From Nioella nitratireducens (GTDB lineage: Bacteria; Pseudomonadota; Alphaproteobacteria; Rhodobacterales; Rhodobacteraceae), in assembly GCF_001879715.1 (NCBI RefSeq), contig NZ_MNBW01000002.1, positions 124,001 to 188,000 of the forward strand: a stretch of 64,000 nt of DNA. The letters are read 5' to 3'. How positions within the stretch are numbered: position 1 is the stretch's first letter; each line of letters opens with the position of its first letter. The translations under genes were made by a program, and so were the position numbers. The notes below the pieces were generated by a model. That model saw only the letters and a list, made by a program, of their open reading frames with translations, searched no databases and was not told the DNA's origin. This document shows positions 8,610 through 16,411 of this stretch, one piece after another.

Positions 8610-9506
8610 TCAGGCGGAGGTCAAAAGCCCCTGTTCCCGAGCCAGCTCTCGCATGCGTTTTTGCAGTTTCTCGAACGCCCGCACTTCGATTTGGCGAATG
8701 CGTTCGCGGCTGACATCGTAGACCGCGCTCAGGTCTTCCAGCGTCACCGGACGATCCTTGAGGCGGCGCTGCGTCAGGATATCCCGTTCACGCTCGTTCA
8801 GCACGTCCATCGCTTCGTCCATCAAGGCCATGCGATGCTGCATCTCGTCACGCGCTTCGTAATCCTCGGCCTGATTGGCGTCTTCGTCTTCCAGCCAGTC
8901 TTGCCATTGGGTGGCGCTTTCGCCTTCGCTGCCCACCATGGCGTTGAGCGAGGCATCCCCACCCGACATGCGCCGGTTCATGGAAATCACTTCGGTTTCG
9001 GTCACGCCGAGATCATGGGCGATCTGCGCCACGTTCTCGGGCCGCAGGTCGCCGTCTTCCAGCGCGCCGATCCGGGCCTTGGCCTTGCGCAGGTTGAAAA
9101 ACAGCTTCTTTTGCGCCGAGGTCGTGCCAAGCTTCACCAGCGACCACGACCGCAGGATATATTCCTGGATCGAAGCGCGGATCCACCACATGGCATAGGT
9201 GGCCAGACGAAACCCCTTTTCGGGGTCAAAGCGTTTGACGGCCTGCATCAGGCCAACGTTGGCTTCGGAAATCACCTCGGCCTGCGGCAAACCATAGCCG
9301 CGATAGCCCATGGCGATCTTGGCGGCCAGGCGCAAGTGCGAGGTCACCATCTTGTGGGCGGCCTCGGTGTCTTCGTGGTCGACCCAACGCTTGGCCAGCA
9401 TGTATTCCTCTTCCGGTTCCAGCATCGGAAATTTGCGGATTTCCTGCAGGTATCGGTTCAGGCCCTGTTCCGGCGATGGCGCCGGGAGATTTGCATAGCT
9501 GCTCAC
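8610..9506 (-). CDS. rpoH: RNA polymerase heat-shock sigma factor RpoH (sigma-32, RpoHI type)
   Basis: 298 residues. Region 2 contains the core-binding RFDPEKGFRLATYAMWWIRA segment, the RpoH box appears as QKKLFFNLR, and region 4 ends with [18 protein letters not shown] for -35 recognition. It directs transcription of heat-shock and protein quality-control genes. The GTG at 9506 gives the standard family start (SSYANLPAPSPEQGLNRYLQ) and has an AGGGGAA site upstream; the frame reaches 9617 but those codons cover the promoter. It has its own promoter and terminator. Confidence 0.93.
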   Translation of the reverse strand: MSSYANLPAPSPEQGLNRYLQEIRKFPMLEPEEEYMLAKRWVDHEDTEAAHKMVTSHLRLAAKIAMGYRGYGLPQAEVISEANVGLMQAVKRFDPEKGFRLATYAMWWIRASIQEYILRSWSLVKLGTTSAQKKLFFNLRKAKARIGALEDGDLRPENVAQIAHDLGVTETEVISMNRRMSGGDASLNAMVGSEGESATQWQDWLEDEDANQAEDYEARDEMQHRMALMDEAMDVLNERERDILTQRRLKDRPVTLEDLSAVYDVSRERIRQIEVRAFEKLQKRMRELAREQGLLTSA

Positions 9507-9564
9507 GGTCTTCTGTTCCCCTGTTCGACAAGCTTCGAATGTAAATTCGATTAACTTAGCCTTG

Positions 9565-9593
9565 AGATGGGTGCCCCCCGGTCCTGTGTCAAG
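9565..9593 (-). promoter_or_regulatory. Sigma-32-type promoter of rpoH
   Basis: On the - strand CTTGAC (9593-9588) is followed after 16 bases by CCCATCT (9571-9565). The sigma-32 consensus is CTTGAA with CCCATnT, so the -10 element matches fully and the -35 at five of six. The start of transcription would be near 9558, giving a leader of about 50 bases before the GTG at 9506. This suggests that RpoH activates its own gene. Confidence 0.6.
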
Positions 9594-9688
9594 AGGTCCG
9601 GAGACTAAGGACGACATATCCTAGCGAAGGCTGCCCGCGCACGGCAATAGATGTTTCAAATCTCTCACGTGCAATTGCGCACATAAAG

Positions 9689-10720
9689 TCAGGCCGTTTC
9701 ACGCAAGCGTTCAAGTATCTCGGCCATGTCGGCGGGCAACGGCGCGGCAAAGCTCAGATGCTCACCGCTGACCGGGTGGTCAAAGCCGAGCGTGGCCGCA
9801 TGCAACGCCTGCCGGGGAAAGCGGTTCAACCGGTCAGCCAGGGCTTCGCCCATCTCCTTTGCGGATACCTTACGCCGCCCGCCATAGGTCTGATCGCCCA
9901 CCAGCGCGTGGCCGGCATGGGAAAGATGCACCCGGATCTGGTGGGTGCGCCCGGTTTCCAGCCAGCAATTGATCAGGGCCACCGCGCCGAACCCTTCCTC
10001 GACCCGCGCCCGCGTGACCGCGTGGCGCCCGCCCTGAAACAGCACCGCCTGCCGCTGTCGGTCGGTCTTGTGGCGGGCCAGTTGCGTGGTGATCTTCAAG
10101 ATGCCCCCGGTCTCGAAACTGACGCCGCGCACCCCGCGCAGCCGCGGGTCAGAGGGGTCAGGCTCACCGTGGCAGATCGCCAGATAGTGCCGATCGACCG
10201 TGTGTTTTTCAAACTGCGCCGCCAGCCCGTGATGGGCCCGGTCGGATTTCGCCACCACCAGCAGGCCAGAGGTGTCCTTGTCGATGCGATGCACGATGCC
10301 GGGCCGCTTTTCGCCACCGACGCCGGACAGGTTGCCGCCGAAATGGTGCAAGAGGGCGTTGACCAAAGTGCCCGCGGGCGAGCCAGGCGCGGGATGCACC
10401 ACCATGCCGGCGGGCTTGTTGACGACGATCAGATCCTCGTCCTCGAACAGGATGTCGAGCGGGATCGCCTCTGGCCGGGTTTCGACCTCGGCCGCTTCCT
10501 CGACCGTGATCTCTACCAGATCGCCCTCGGCCAGCTTGGCCTTGGCATCCGTCACGACCGCACCGTTCACGGCAACGGCCCCATCTGCGATCAATCGAGC
10601 CAAACGCGACCGGCTCAGCGCTGCTTCCTCTGGCACATCGCGGGCCACTGCCTTATCAAGGCGACCGGCAGGGTCGGCACCGATGCGGACCGCGACGATC
10701 TTGGATGTGAGGCCGGACAT
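9689..10720 (-). CDS. rluD: 23S rRNA pseudouridine synthase, RluD/RluA family
   Basis: 343 residues. An N-terminal S4-like RNA-binding domain (about 18-75) precedes the RluA-family catalytic domain. HRIDKDTSG (144-152) holds the catalytic Asp (D147), and GRTHQIRVHL is the second family motif. RluD makes pseudouridines in helix 69 of 23S rRNA; the length and S4 domain fit RluD, though RluC-type specificity is not excluded. The ATG at 10720 shares bases with the ATG of the divergent gene. Confidence 0.88.
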   Translation of the reverse strand: MSGLTSKIVAVRIGADPAGRLDKAVARDVPEEAALSRSRLARLIADGAVAVNGAVVTDAKAKLAEGDLVEITVEEAAEVETRPEAIPLDILFEDEDLIVVNKPAGMVVHPAPGSPAGTLVNALLHHFGGNLSGVGGEKRPGIVHRIDKDTSGLLVVAKSDRAHHGLAAQFEKHTVDRHYLAICHGEPDPSDPRLRGVRGVSFETGGILKITTQLARHKTDRQRQAVLFQGGRHAVTRARVEEGFGAVALINCWLETGRTHQIRVHLSHAGHALVGDQTYGGRRKVSAKEMGEALADRLNRFPRQALHAATLGFDHPVSGEHLSFAAPLPADMAEILERLRETA

Positions 10721-11039
10721 GGGGGATGCTCCGTTGACTGAGGACGACCCTGACCCGCTGAACCTGCGGGTACTGCGCCTTTTGGTGACCGCGTTGACCG
10801 TGGTGATGATTGTCGGGCTGATAACGGTCGTGATCGTCTTTGTCACCCGGTTCCCGAATGGCGATGGCGGCACGACCCTGTCGTTGCCGTCCCAGATCGA
10901 ACTGCCGGCAGGTGTGACCGCCGATGCGATCACGATGGGGGCCGACTGGTATGCGGTCGTGACCGATGATCAGATCATCCTGATCTATGACCGCAACACC
11001 GGCGCCTTGCGCCAGAGCGTCGAGATCACCGGCAACTGA
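10719..11039 (+). CDS. Small single-pass membrane protein (DUF6476-like)
   Basis: 106 residues. An acidic cytosolic N-terminus (LTEDDPDPLN), one strong transmembrane helix (VLRLLVTALTVVMIVGLITV, about 20-42) and a periplasmic beta-rich tail of about 60 residues. Small proteins of this form sit beside rluD in other Rhodobacterales; DUF6476 is my best guess for the family. The ATG at 10719 has GTGAGG at good spacing. Its start codon overlaps the start codon of rluD on the other strand, so there is no spacer between them. Confidence 0.7.
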   Translation: MGDAPLTEDDPDPLNLRVLRLLVTALTVVMIVGLITVVIVFVTRFPNGDGGTTLSLPSQIELPAGVTADAITMGADWYAVVTDDQIILIYDRNTGALRQSVEITGN

Positions 11040-11053
11040 CGGCCCGGTAGGGA

Positions 11054-12133
11054 TTAATCCGACAGGGCCGCCGCCCCCGCACGCGACATCGGGCCGATCA
11101 CCCCGTCGATGGCACCGGGATACAGCCCACGCTCTTGCAAGATCACTTGAAACGCCATCGCGGTTGCCCGGTCCCAAGGCGGCACGCGGCCACCGACCCG
11201 GCCCCGCATCTCGTCCAGATCGACATCCCCGGTTTCCAACGCCTGCACGTAAAGCTCTGCCGCGCGCTGCGGATCCGCCTCGACCCCGCGCCCGCGCTCA
11301 TACAGGAACCCGAGCGCCGCAACCGCCTCTGGCAGGCCCTCGTCCATCGCCCGTTGCGTCCAGCGAAACTGCAAGTCGGGGTCTCCGGTTCCCGGCCCGT
11401 CGAGTTCGGAATAGATCCGCGCCAGGTCCAGCACGGCTTCGATGTTGCCCTGCTCGGCGGCCATAGACAGGTAGCGCGCCGCTTCGTCCCGGTCAGGAAT
11501 ACCGAGGGCCGCATCCGCTCCACCCGGAATGCCATCGCCGGTCAGGTAGGTCTGTCCCAGCCGGAACTGCGCAAAATGATAGCCGCCATCCGCCGCCTGC
11601 CGCATCAGCGCGACCATCCGCTCGGTATCGCGCGGCACCCCCGCGCCAAGGCGATAGAGCAACCCAAGGGTCATTTGCCCGGCCGGGTCGCCGGCCTCTG
11701 CGGCAGCGCGGTAATAGACGGCTGCCGCGTCGGCATCGCGCCGCAACGGCCCGATCCCGAACAGGTGATAGTCCCCAAGCCGCGTATTGGCCGCCGCCAA
11801 CCCGCCTTGGGCGGCGGCTTCAAAGGCTGCAACCGCCTCGTCATGATCACCGTCAAGCTGCCGGATCGCCCCGATCGTGTACAGAACCTCGGGCACGTTG
11901 CTGCCCCCAGCGACCGCCTGTTCGCAAGACGGCGCAGCCTCTTGCAGGGCCGCGATCTGGGCCTCCTGCGCCTCGGGGCTGATTGGAACGCCCGCGTCGG
12001 GGGGGCCGGCCGTTTCAAGGCAAAGCGCCGCCGCAGCCTCGGCTTCGGTCTGGGCGGCAACGGCAAGAGGGGCTGTGGTCAACAAAAGGGCCAGCCCGAA
12101 ACGGGCCGCTGGAATGGTTTTGGCAGAGAACAT
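11054..12133 (-). CDS. Secreted Sel1-repeat protein with C-terminal peptidoglycan-binding-like motif
   Basis: 359 residues. An N-terminal signal peptide (hydrophobic LALLLTTAPLAVAAQ) precedes several Sel1-like helical repeats of about 36 residues (for example AANTRLGDYHLFGIGPLR, AGQMTLGLLYRLGAGV, FAQFRLGQTYLTGDG). The C-terminal LYPGAIDGVIGPMSRAG matches the PG_binding_1 repeat. It is probably a periplasmic scaffold that contacts the cell wall. The ATG at 12133 gives the signal peptide; the frame continues upstream to 12466 but that overlaps the divergent gene. Confidence 0.78.
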   Translation of the reverse strand: MFSAKTIPAARFGLALLLTTAPLAVAAQTEAEAAAALCLETAGPPDAGVPISPEAQEAQIAALQEAAPSCEQAVAGGSNVPEVLYTIGAIRQLDGDHDEAVAAFEAAAQGGLAAANTRLGDYHLFGIGPLRRDADAAAVYYRAAAEAGDPAGQMTLGLLYRLGAGVPRDTERMVALMRQAADGGYHFAQFRLGQTYLTGDGIPGGADAALGIPDRDEAARYLSMAAEQGNIEAVLDLARIYSELDGPGTGDPDLQFRWTQRAMDEGLPEAVAALGFLYERGRGVEADPQRAAELYVQALETGDVDLDEMRGRVGGRVPPWDRATAMAFQVILQERGLYPGAIDGVIGPMSRAGAAALSD

Positions 12134-12348
12134 ATCGAAGACCGCCTTGTGACTGAAATACAACGCAAAGACTAGCCAATCACAGGCCTGCCTGTCGACA
12201 GCCGATCCCCTGCCGTTTCGCAATAATACCACATTCGCGGCTGGCGAATGCCGCAAGCCTGTGCAAGCCTCTGCCCGGACAATAAAATCCATATGGACCT
12301 GAGGCAGGGCGCCCGGACAGGACCGGGACGGACAAGGTGACCCGAGAT

Positions 12349-13785
12349 ATGCGCGATTCTGGTACGACTGACAGCGTCCTCGTCGTTGATCTGGACGGCA
12401 CCCTCCTGCGGTCGGACATGCTGTTCGAATGCTTCTGGGCGGCCTTGTCCAAGGATTGGCAGGCACCGGTCACTGCCGCGCGCGCCCTTAAAAAGGGCAT
12501 ACCGGCGCTCAAGCGGGCCATGGCCGACAGCGCCTGCCCTGACGTGGCGCACCTTCCTTACAACCCCGATGTCATTGCCCATATCGAAGGCTGGCGCGCC
12601 AAGGGCGGGCGGGTCGCGCTGGTGACGGCCAGCGACCAAACCCTCGCCGACCGCATCGCCACACATCTGGGCCTTTTCGACGAGGTCTTCGGCACCACCC
12701 CCGAGGTGAACCTCAAGGGCAGCCGCAAAGCCGCTTTCCTTGCCGATCACTATGGAGCGGGCAGCTTTGTCTACATGGGCGACAGCGCCGCCGATCTGGC
12801 CGTCTGGCAACGCTCGCGGGCGGCGATCACCGTGGGCGCAAGCGGCGGTTTCCGGGCCAGGGTCGAGGCCGTCAACGGCGAGGTGTCCCATCTCAGCCCG
12901 CCCGAGCCGCTGGCATGGCCGATCCTGAAGGCCATGCGCCCACATCAATGGTTGAAGAACATCCTGATCTTCGTTCCGGTGCTGGCCAGCCATTCCGTGA
13001 CCGGGCTCAGCCTGCTGCAATGTTTGGTGGCCTTTCTGGCCTTCGGTCTGGTCGCTTCGTCCGGCTACGTGCTGAACGACCTGCTCGATCTGGACCCCGA
13101 CCGCGCTCACGCACGCAAGCGTAACCGCCCGCTGGCATCGGGCCGGTTGCAGGTGCCCGCGGGCACCGCGCTGTTCCCCGCGCTGCTGATGCTTGGTCTG
13201 GCAACCGCCGCGGCGTTGGGTCCAAGCTTTCTCGGCGTCATCGCGTTCTACTTCACCATGACCCTCAGCTATTCACTGTGGCTCAAACGCAAGGTGATCG
13301 TGGATATCTGCGTGTTGGCCGGGCTCTATACGCTGCGCATCGTGGCGGGCAGCATGGCCACCGCCGTGCCGCTGTCGATCTGGCTGCTGGCGTTTTCGAT
13401 GTTCTTCTTCTTTGCCCTTGCGGCCGTCAAGCGACAGGCCGAGTTGGTGCATGTGCAGGCCACTGGACAAACCAAGGCCGCCGGGCGCGGTTACGGGCTG
13501 GACGACCTGCCCATCGTGACCCAGATCGCCACCAGTTCCGGCCTGACCTCGGTGCTGGTTCTGGCGCTCTATATCAACTCGCCAGAGGTGCTGATGCACT
13601 ATCGCCAACCTGTGCTGCTGTGGGGGGTTTGCGTGTTGCTTCTGTTCTGGATCACGCGGGTGGTTTTCATCACCCATCAGGGCAAGATGACAGACGACCC
13701 GCTGGTCTTTGCAGTGACCGATCGCACCAGCCAGGTATCCTTCGCGGTGATCGCCGCCCTCGGGCTGGGGGCGGCATTCCTATGA
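12349..13785 (+). CDS. HAD phosphatase-UbiA prenyltransferase fusion (decaprenyl-phosphate phosphoribosyltransferase-like)
   Basis: 478 residues. The N-terminal HAD domain (about 8-190) has VVDLDGTLL with D14 and D16, a VTAS motif II and a GDSAADL motif. The C-terminal UbiA domain is polytopic and carries NDxxDxxxDxxxxxKxxRP (about 243-262) for polyprenyl-phosphate and Mg binding. By family and context it should join phosphoribosyl pyrophosphate to a polyprenyl phosphate, as Mycobacterium Rv3806c does, with the HAD part possibly removing the 5-phosphate. ATG 12349 follows AAGGTG; a GTG at 12337 is an alternative. First gene of a four-gene operon. Confidence 0.82.
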   Translation: MRDSGTTDSVLVVDLDGTLLRSDMLFECFWAALSKDWQAPVTAARALKKGIPALKRAMADSACPDVAHLPYNPDVIAHIEGWRAKGGRVALVTASDQTLADRIATHLGLFDEVFGTTPEVNLKGSRKAAFLADHYGAGSFVYMGDSAADLAVWQRSRAAITVGASGGFRARVEAVNGEVSHLSPPEPLAWPILKAMRPHQWLKNILIFVPVLASHSVTGLSLLQCLVAFLAFGLVASSGYVLNDLLDLDPDRAHARKRNRPLASGRLQVPAGTALFPALLMLGLATAAALGPSFLGVIAFYFTMTLSYSLWLKRKVIVDICVLAGLYTLRIVAGSMATAVPLSIWLLAFSMFFFFALAAVKRQAELVHVQATGQTKAAGRGYGLDDLPIVTQIATSSGLTSVLVLALYINSPEVLMHYRQPVLLWGVCVLLLFWITRVVFITHQGKMTDDPLVFAVTDRTSQVSFAVIAALGLGAAFL

Positions 13786-14210
13786 CGGGCCTATCGCTGG
13801 CGCTGCGTTACGCGCTCTTTGCCGGGATCGCGATGATCGCCAATCTCGGCACCCAACGGCTGGTGCTGGCCTTTGGCGAGACGGCCTTTGTCTTTGCCAC
13901 GGCGGTCGGGGCGGGCACTCTGGTGGGGCTGGTGGTGAAATACCTGCTCGACAAGCGCTGGATTTTCTACGACGCCTCGACAGGGCTCAGGGCGCATGGC
14001 CGCAAGTTCGCCCTTTACACAGCCATGGGGCTGGTGACGACCTGCATCTTCTGGGGCAGCGAAACGGCCTTTTGGCTGATCTGGGGCACCGACCCGATGC
14101 GAGAGCTTGGGGCCGTTCTGGGCCTGATGGTGGGCTACATGACCAAGTATTTGCTGGATCGCCGTTTCGTCTTCACCGATGGTCGCGGCATCGCGGAGGG
14201 GGCACGATGA
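13782..14210 (+). CDS. GtrA family membrane protein
   Basis: 142 residues with four hydrophobic segments and the GtrA-like patterns KYLLDKRWIF (near 46-55) and KYLLDRRFVF (near 123-132). GtrA proteins are associated with moving or presenting polyprenyl-linked sugars across the membrane. In mycobacteria the GtrA protein Rv3789 lies next to dprE1. Both ends overlap neighbours by ATGA, so it is an integral part of this operon. Confidence 0.85.
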   Translation: MTGLSLALRYALFAGIAMIANLGTQRLVLAFGETAFVFATAVGAGTLVGLVVKYLLDKRWIFYDASTGLRAHGRKFALYTAMGLVTTCIFWGSETAFWLIWGTDPMRELGAVLGLMVGYMTKYLLDRRFVFTDGRGIAEGAR

Positions 14211-15529
14211 CCGTTTCAGGATGGGGCAATTTCCCGAAACTCGACGCCCGGCTGAGCGCACCGCGCCACGAGGCCGCCCTTGCCGCACTGGTGGCCGAGG
14301 GGCGCGCCATCGCGCGTGGAAACGGCCGGTCCTATGGCGACAGCGCGGTAAGCGTGGCCAACACAATCGACATGCGCTGCTTCGACCGGATGCTGGGCTT
14401 TGACCCCGCGACCGGGCAGCTGGTGGCCGAGGCCGGGGTGATGCTGGCCGATGTGATCGACAGCTTCCTGCCCCGTGGCTGGTTTCCCATGGTGACGCCC
14501 GGCACCAAGCTGATCACGCTTGGCGGCGCCATCGCGGCAGACGTGCACGGCAAGAACCACCATGTCGATGGCAGCTTTCGCGCCTGCGTGGACTGGATCG
14601 ACGTAATGGGCCCCGACGGCGCCGTCACCCGCTGTTCCCGCGACGAAAACGCCGTGCTCTTTGGCTGGACCTTGGGCGGCATGGGCCTGACCGGCGTGAT
14701 TCTGCGCTGCGCGATCCGCCTGCGCCCGGTGAAATCCGGCTGGATACGACAACAGATGATCCCGGCCGAAAATCTCGACGCCGTGATCACCGCCTTTGAA
14801 GACAACATGGACGCGACCTATTCCGTCGCGTGGATCGACTGCGCCGCCAAGGGGGACAGGCTTGGGCGGTCTCTGGTGATGCTGGGCGAACATGCCGACC
14901 CGGGCGAGGTGCCTGCGCGCCACCGGGCAACGCCTTTCCACGCCCCCCGCCACCGTAAGATCACCTTCCCGATGAACGCCCCGTCCTTTGCGCTCAATCC
15001 GCTGACGGTGCGGGCCTTCAATGCGCTTTATTACTGGAACGGCGCGCGGCAAAAGGGGCAATCCATCGTCGACTGGGACGGCTATTTCTACCCGCTTGAC
15101 GCGATCCTGAAATGGAACCGTCTCTATGGACGCAAGGGGTTCATGCAATTCCAATGCGTGCTGCCGCAGGACACGGCGCGCGATGGCCTGAACCGCCTGC
15201 TGACCGCCATTTCCGAAAGCGGGCAAGCCTCGTTCCTGTCGGTCCTGAAACGCTTCGGCCCGCAGGACAGCCCCTTTTCCTTCCCGATGGAAGGCTACAC
15301 GCTGGCCCTCGATTTCCCACGCCATGCCCGCGCCATCGCCCTGATGCCGGACCTGGACGCGATCACGCTCGACCATGGCGGGCGCTACTACCTCGCCAAG
15401 GATTCTCGCCTTCCCGCCGATACTTTCACCGCCGCCGACCCCCGCGCAGCCGATTTCGCGGCATGGCGCCGGGACAATGGCCTCGCCGACGCCTTCGCCT
15501 CGGCCCAATCCGAAAGGCTCCACCTGTGA
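14207..15529 (+). CDS. FAD-dependent oxidase, DprE1-like (decaprenylphosphoryl-ribose 2-oxidase homologue)
   Basis: 440 residues of the VAO/FAD_binding_4 fold. GNGRSYGDS (38-46) and HGKNHHVDGSF (114-124) match the FAD-binding motifs of DprE1 closely, and the length is close to mycobacterial DprE1. DprE1 oxidises the ribose 2-OH of polyprenylphosphoryl-ribose to a keto intermediate. It sits directly before a DprE2-like reductase and after UbiA and GtrA genes, which is the mycobacterial set. The ATG overlaps the GtrA stop, and the stop overlaps the next GTG. Confidence 0.85.
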   Translation: MTVSGWGNFPKLDARLSAPRHEAALAALVAEGRAIARGNGRSYGDSAVSVANTIDMRCFDRMLGFDPATGQLVAEAGVMLADVIDSFLPRGWFPMVTPGTKLITLGGAIAADVHGKNHHVDGSFRACVDWIDVMGPDGAVTRCSRDENAVLFGWTLGGMGLTGVILRCAIRLRPVKSGWIRQQMIPAENLDAVITAFEDNMDATYSVAWIDCAAKGDRLGRSLVMLGEHADPGEVPARHRATPFHAPRHRKITFPMNAPSFALNPLTVRAFNALYYWNGARQKGQSIVDWDGYFYPLDAILKWNRLYGRKGFMQFQCVLPQDTARDGLNRLLTAISESGQASFLSVLKRFGPQDSPFSFPMEGYTLALDFPRHARAIALMPDLDAITLDHGGRYYLAKDSRLPADTFTAADPRAADFAAWRRDNGLADAFASAQSERLHL

Positions 15530-16260
15530 CGTCCCCCGTTCTGATCCTGGGCGCGCGATCCGACATCGCCCGCGCCACCGCCCGTGCCTTTGCTGCCGAA
15601 GGACACCCGATCCAGCTTGCCGCCCGCCATGCCGCGGACTTGCAAAACGACAAGGCCGATCTGGAAACGCGCTACAATGTCGAGGTCACCTTGCATGATT
15701 TCGACGTGTTGGAGGTCGACCGCCACGATGCCTTTGTCGATGGCCTGCCCGTTCTGCCCGGCATCGCCGTCTGCGCGGTCGGCAAGATGGGCGAGCAAGC
15801 GGACAACGAGACAGACACCGCCGCCGCCGTGGCCGTTCTGCGGTCGAATTTCGAGGGGCCGGCAATCCTGTTTGGGGTGCTGGCCAATCGCTTCGCCGAA
15901 CGGGGGGCGGGCACGCTGGTGGGAATCAGTTCGGTGGCCGGCGACCGGGGCCGCGCGTCCAATTATGTCTACGGATCGGCCAAGGCTGGCTTCACCGCTT
16001 TCCTGTCGGGGCTGCGTAACCGGCTTTGCAAGCGAAATGTGCACGTGGTGACGGTGAAACCGGGCTTCGTGAACACGGCCATGACGGCGCACCTGGACCT
16101 GCCCAAAAAGCTGACCGCAGACCCCGCCGAAGTTGCCACCGCAATCGTTGCCGCCGTCAATAAATCTCGCAATATCATTTACGTGCGCCCGATCTGGTGG
16201 GCGGTGATGATGGTGATCCGGAACATCCCGGAAGCGATCTTCAAGAAAACAAGCCTCTGA
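15526..16260 (+). CDS. SDR family reductase, DprE2-like
   Basis: 244 residues, short-chain dehydrogenase fold. The nucleotide-binding loop is LGARSDIARATA (about 8-19), the catalytic ISSVAG and YGSAK motifs are present, and the C-terminal IYVRPIWWAVMMVIRNIP segment is hydrophobic, as in DprE2. DprE2 reduces the keto intermediate to polyprenylphosphoryl-arabinose. The start is GTG overlapping the DprE1-like stop (GTGA); no ATG fits. It is the last gene of the operon. Confidence 0.83.
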   Translation: MTSPVLILGARSDIARATARAFAAEGHPIQLAARHAADLQNDKADLETRYNVEVTLHDFDVLEVDRHDAFVDGLPVLPGIAVCAVGKMGEQADNETDTAAAVAVLRSNFEGPAILFGVLANRFAERGAGTLVGISSVAGDRGRASNYVYGSAKAGFTAFLSGLRNRLCKRNVHVVTVKPGFVNTAMTAHLDLPKKLTADPAEVATAIVAAVNKSRNIIYVRPIWWAVMMVIRNIPEAIFKKTSL

Positions 16261-16360
16261 CGGGTCCACCTTGCGCGCGCAGAAATCTGCCCGCACTTGC
16301 AGAAAAACGGCAGGTTTCCGCCAGTGGCGCAACAGTGGCGCGGAAAACGATTCGGCGTTC

Positions 16361-16389
16361 TTGTTTCATTAATCCCTCGGGTGTATCCA
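16361..16389 (+). promoter_or_regulatory. Possible sigma-70 promoter
   Basis: TTGTTT (16361-16366) is followed after 17 bases by TATCCA (16384-16389), about 22 bases upstream of the ATG of the next gene. Spacing is ideal but the match to consensus is moderate. Confidence 0.35.
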
Positions 16390-16411
16390 AATTGCCATGA
16401 GGGACAGAAAA

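Noticed and set aside
8610-9617. Longer RpoH starting at ATG 9617
   Set aside because: The extra 37 residues do not resemble family members and would cover the sigma-32-type promoter; GTG 9506 gives the standard start.
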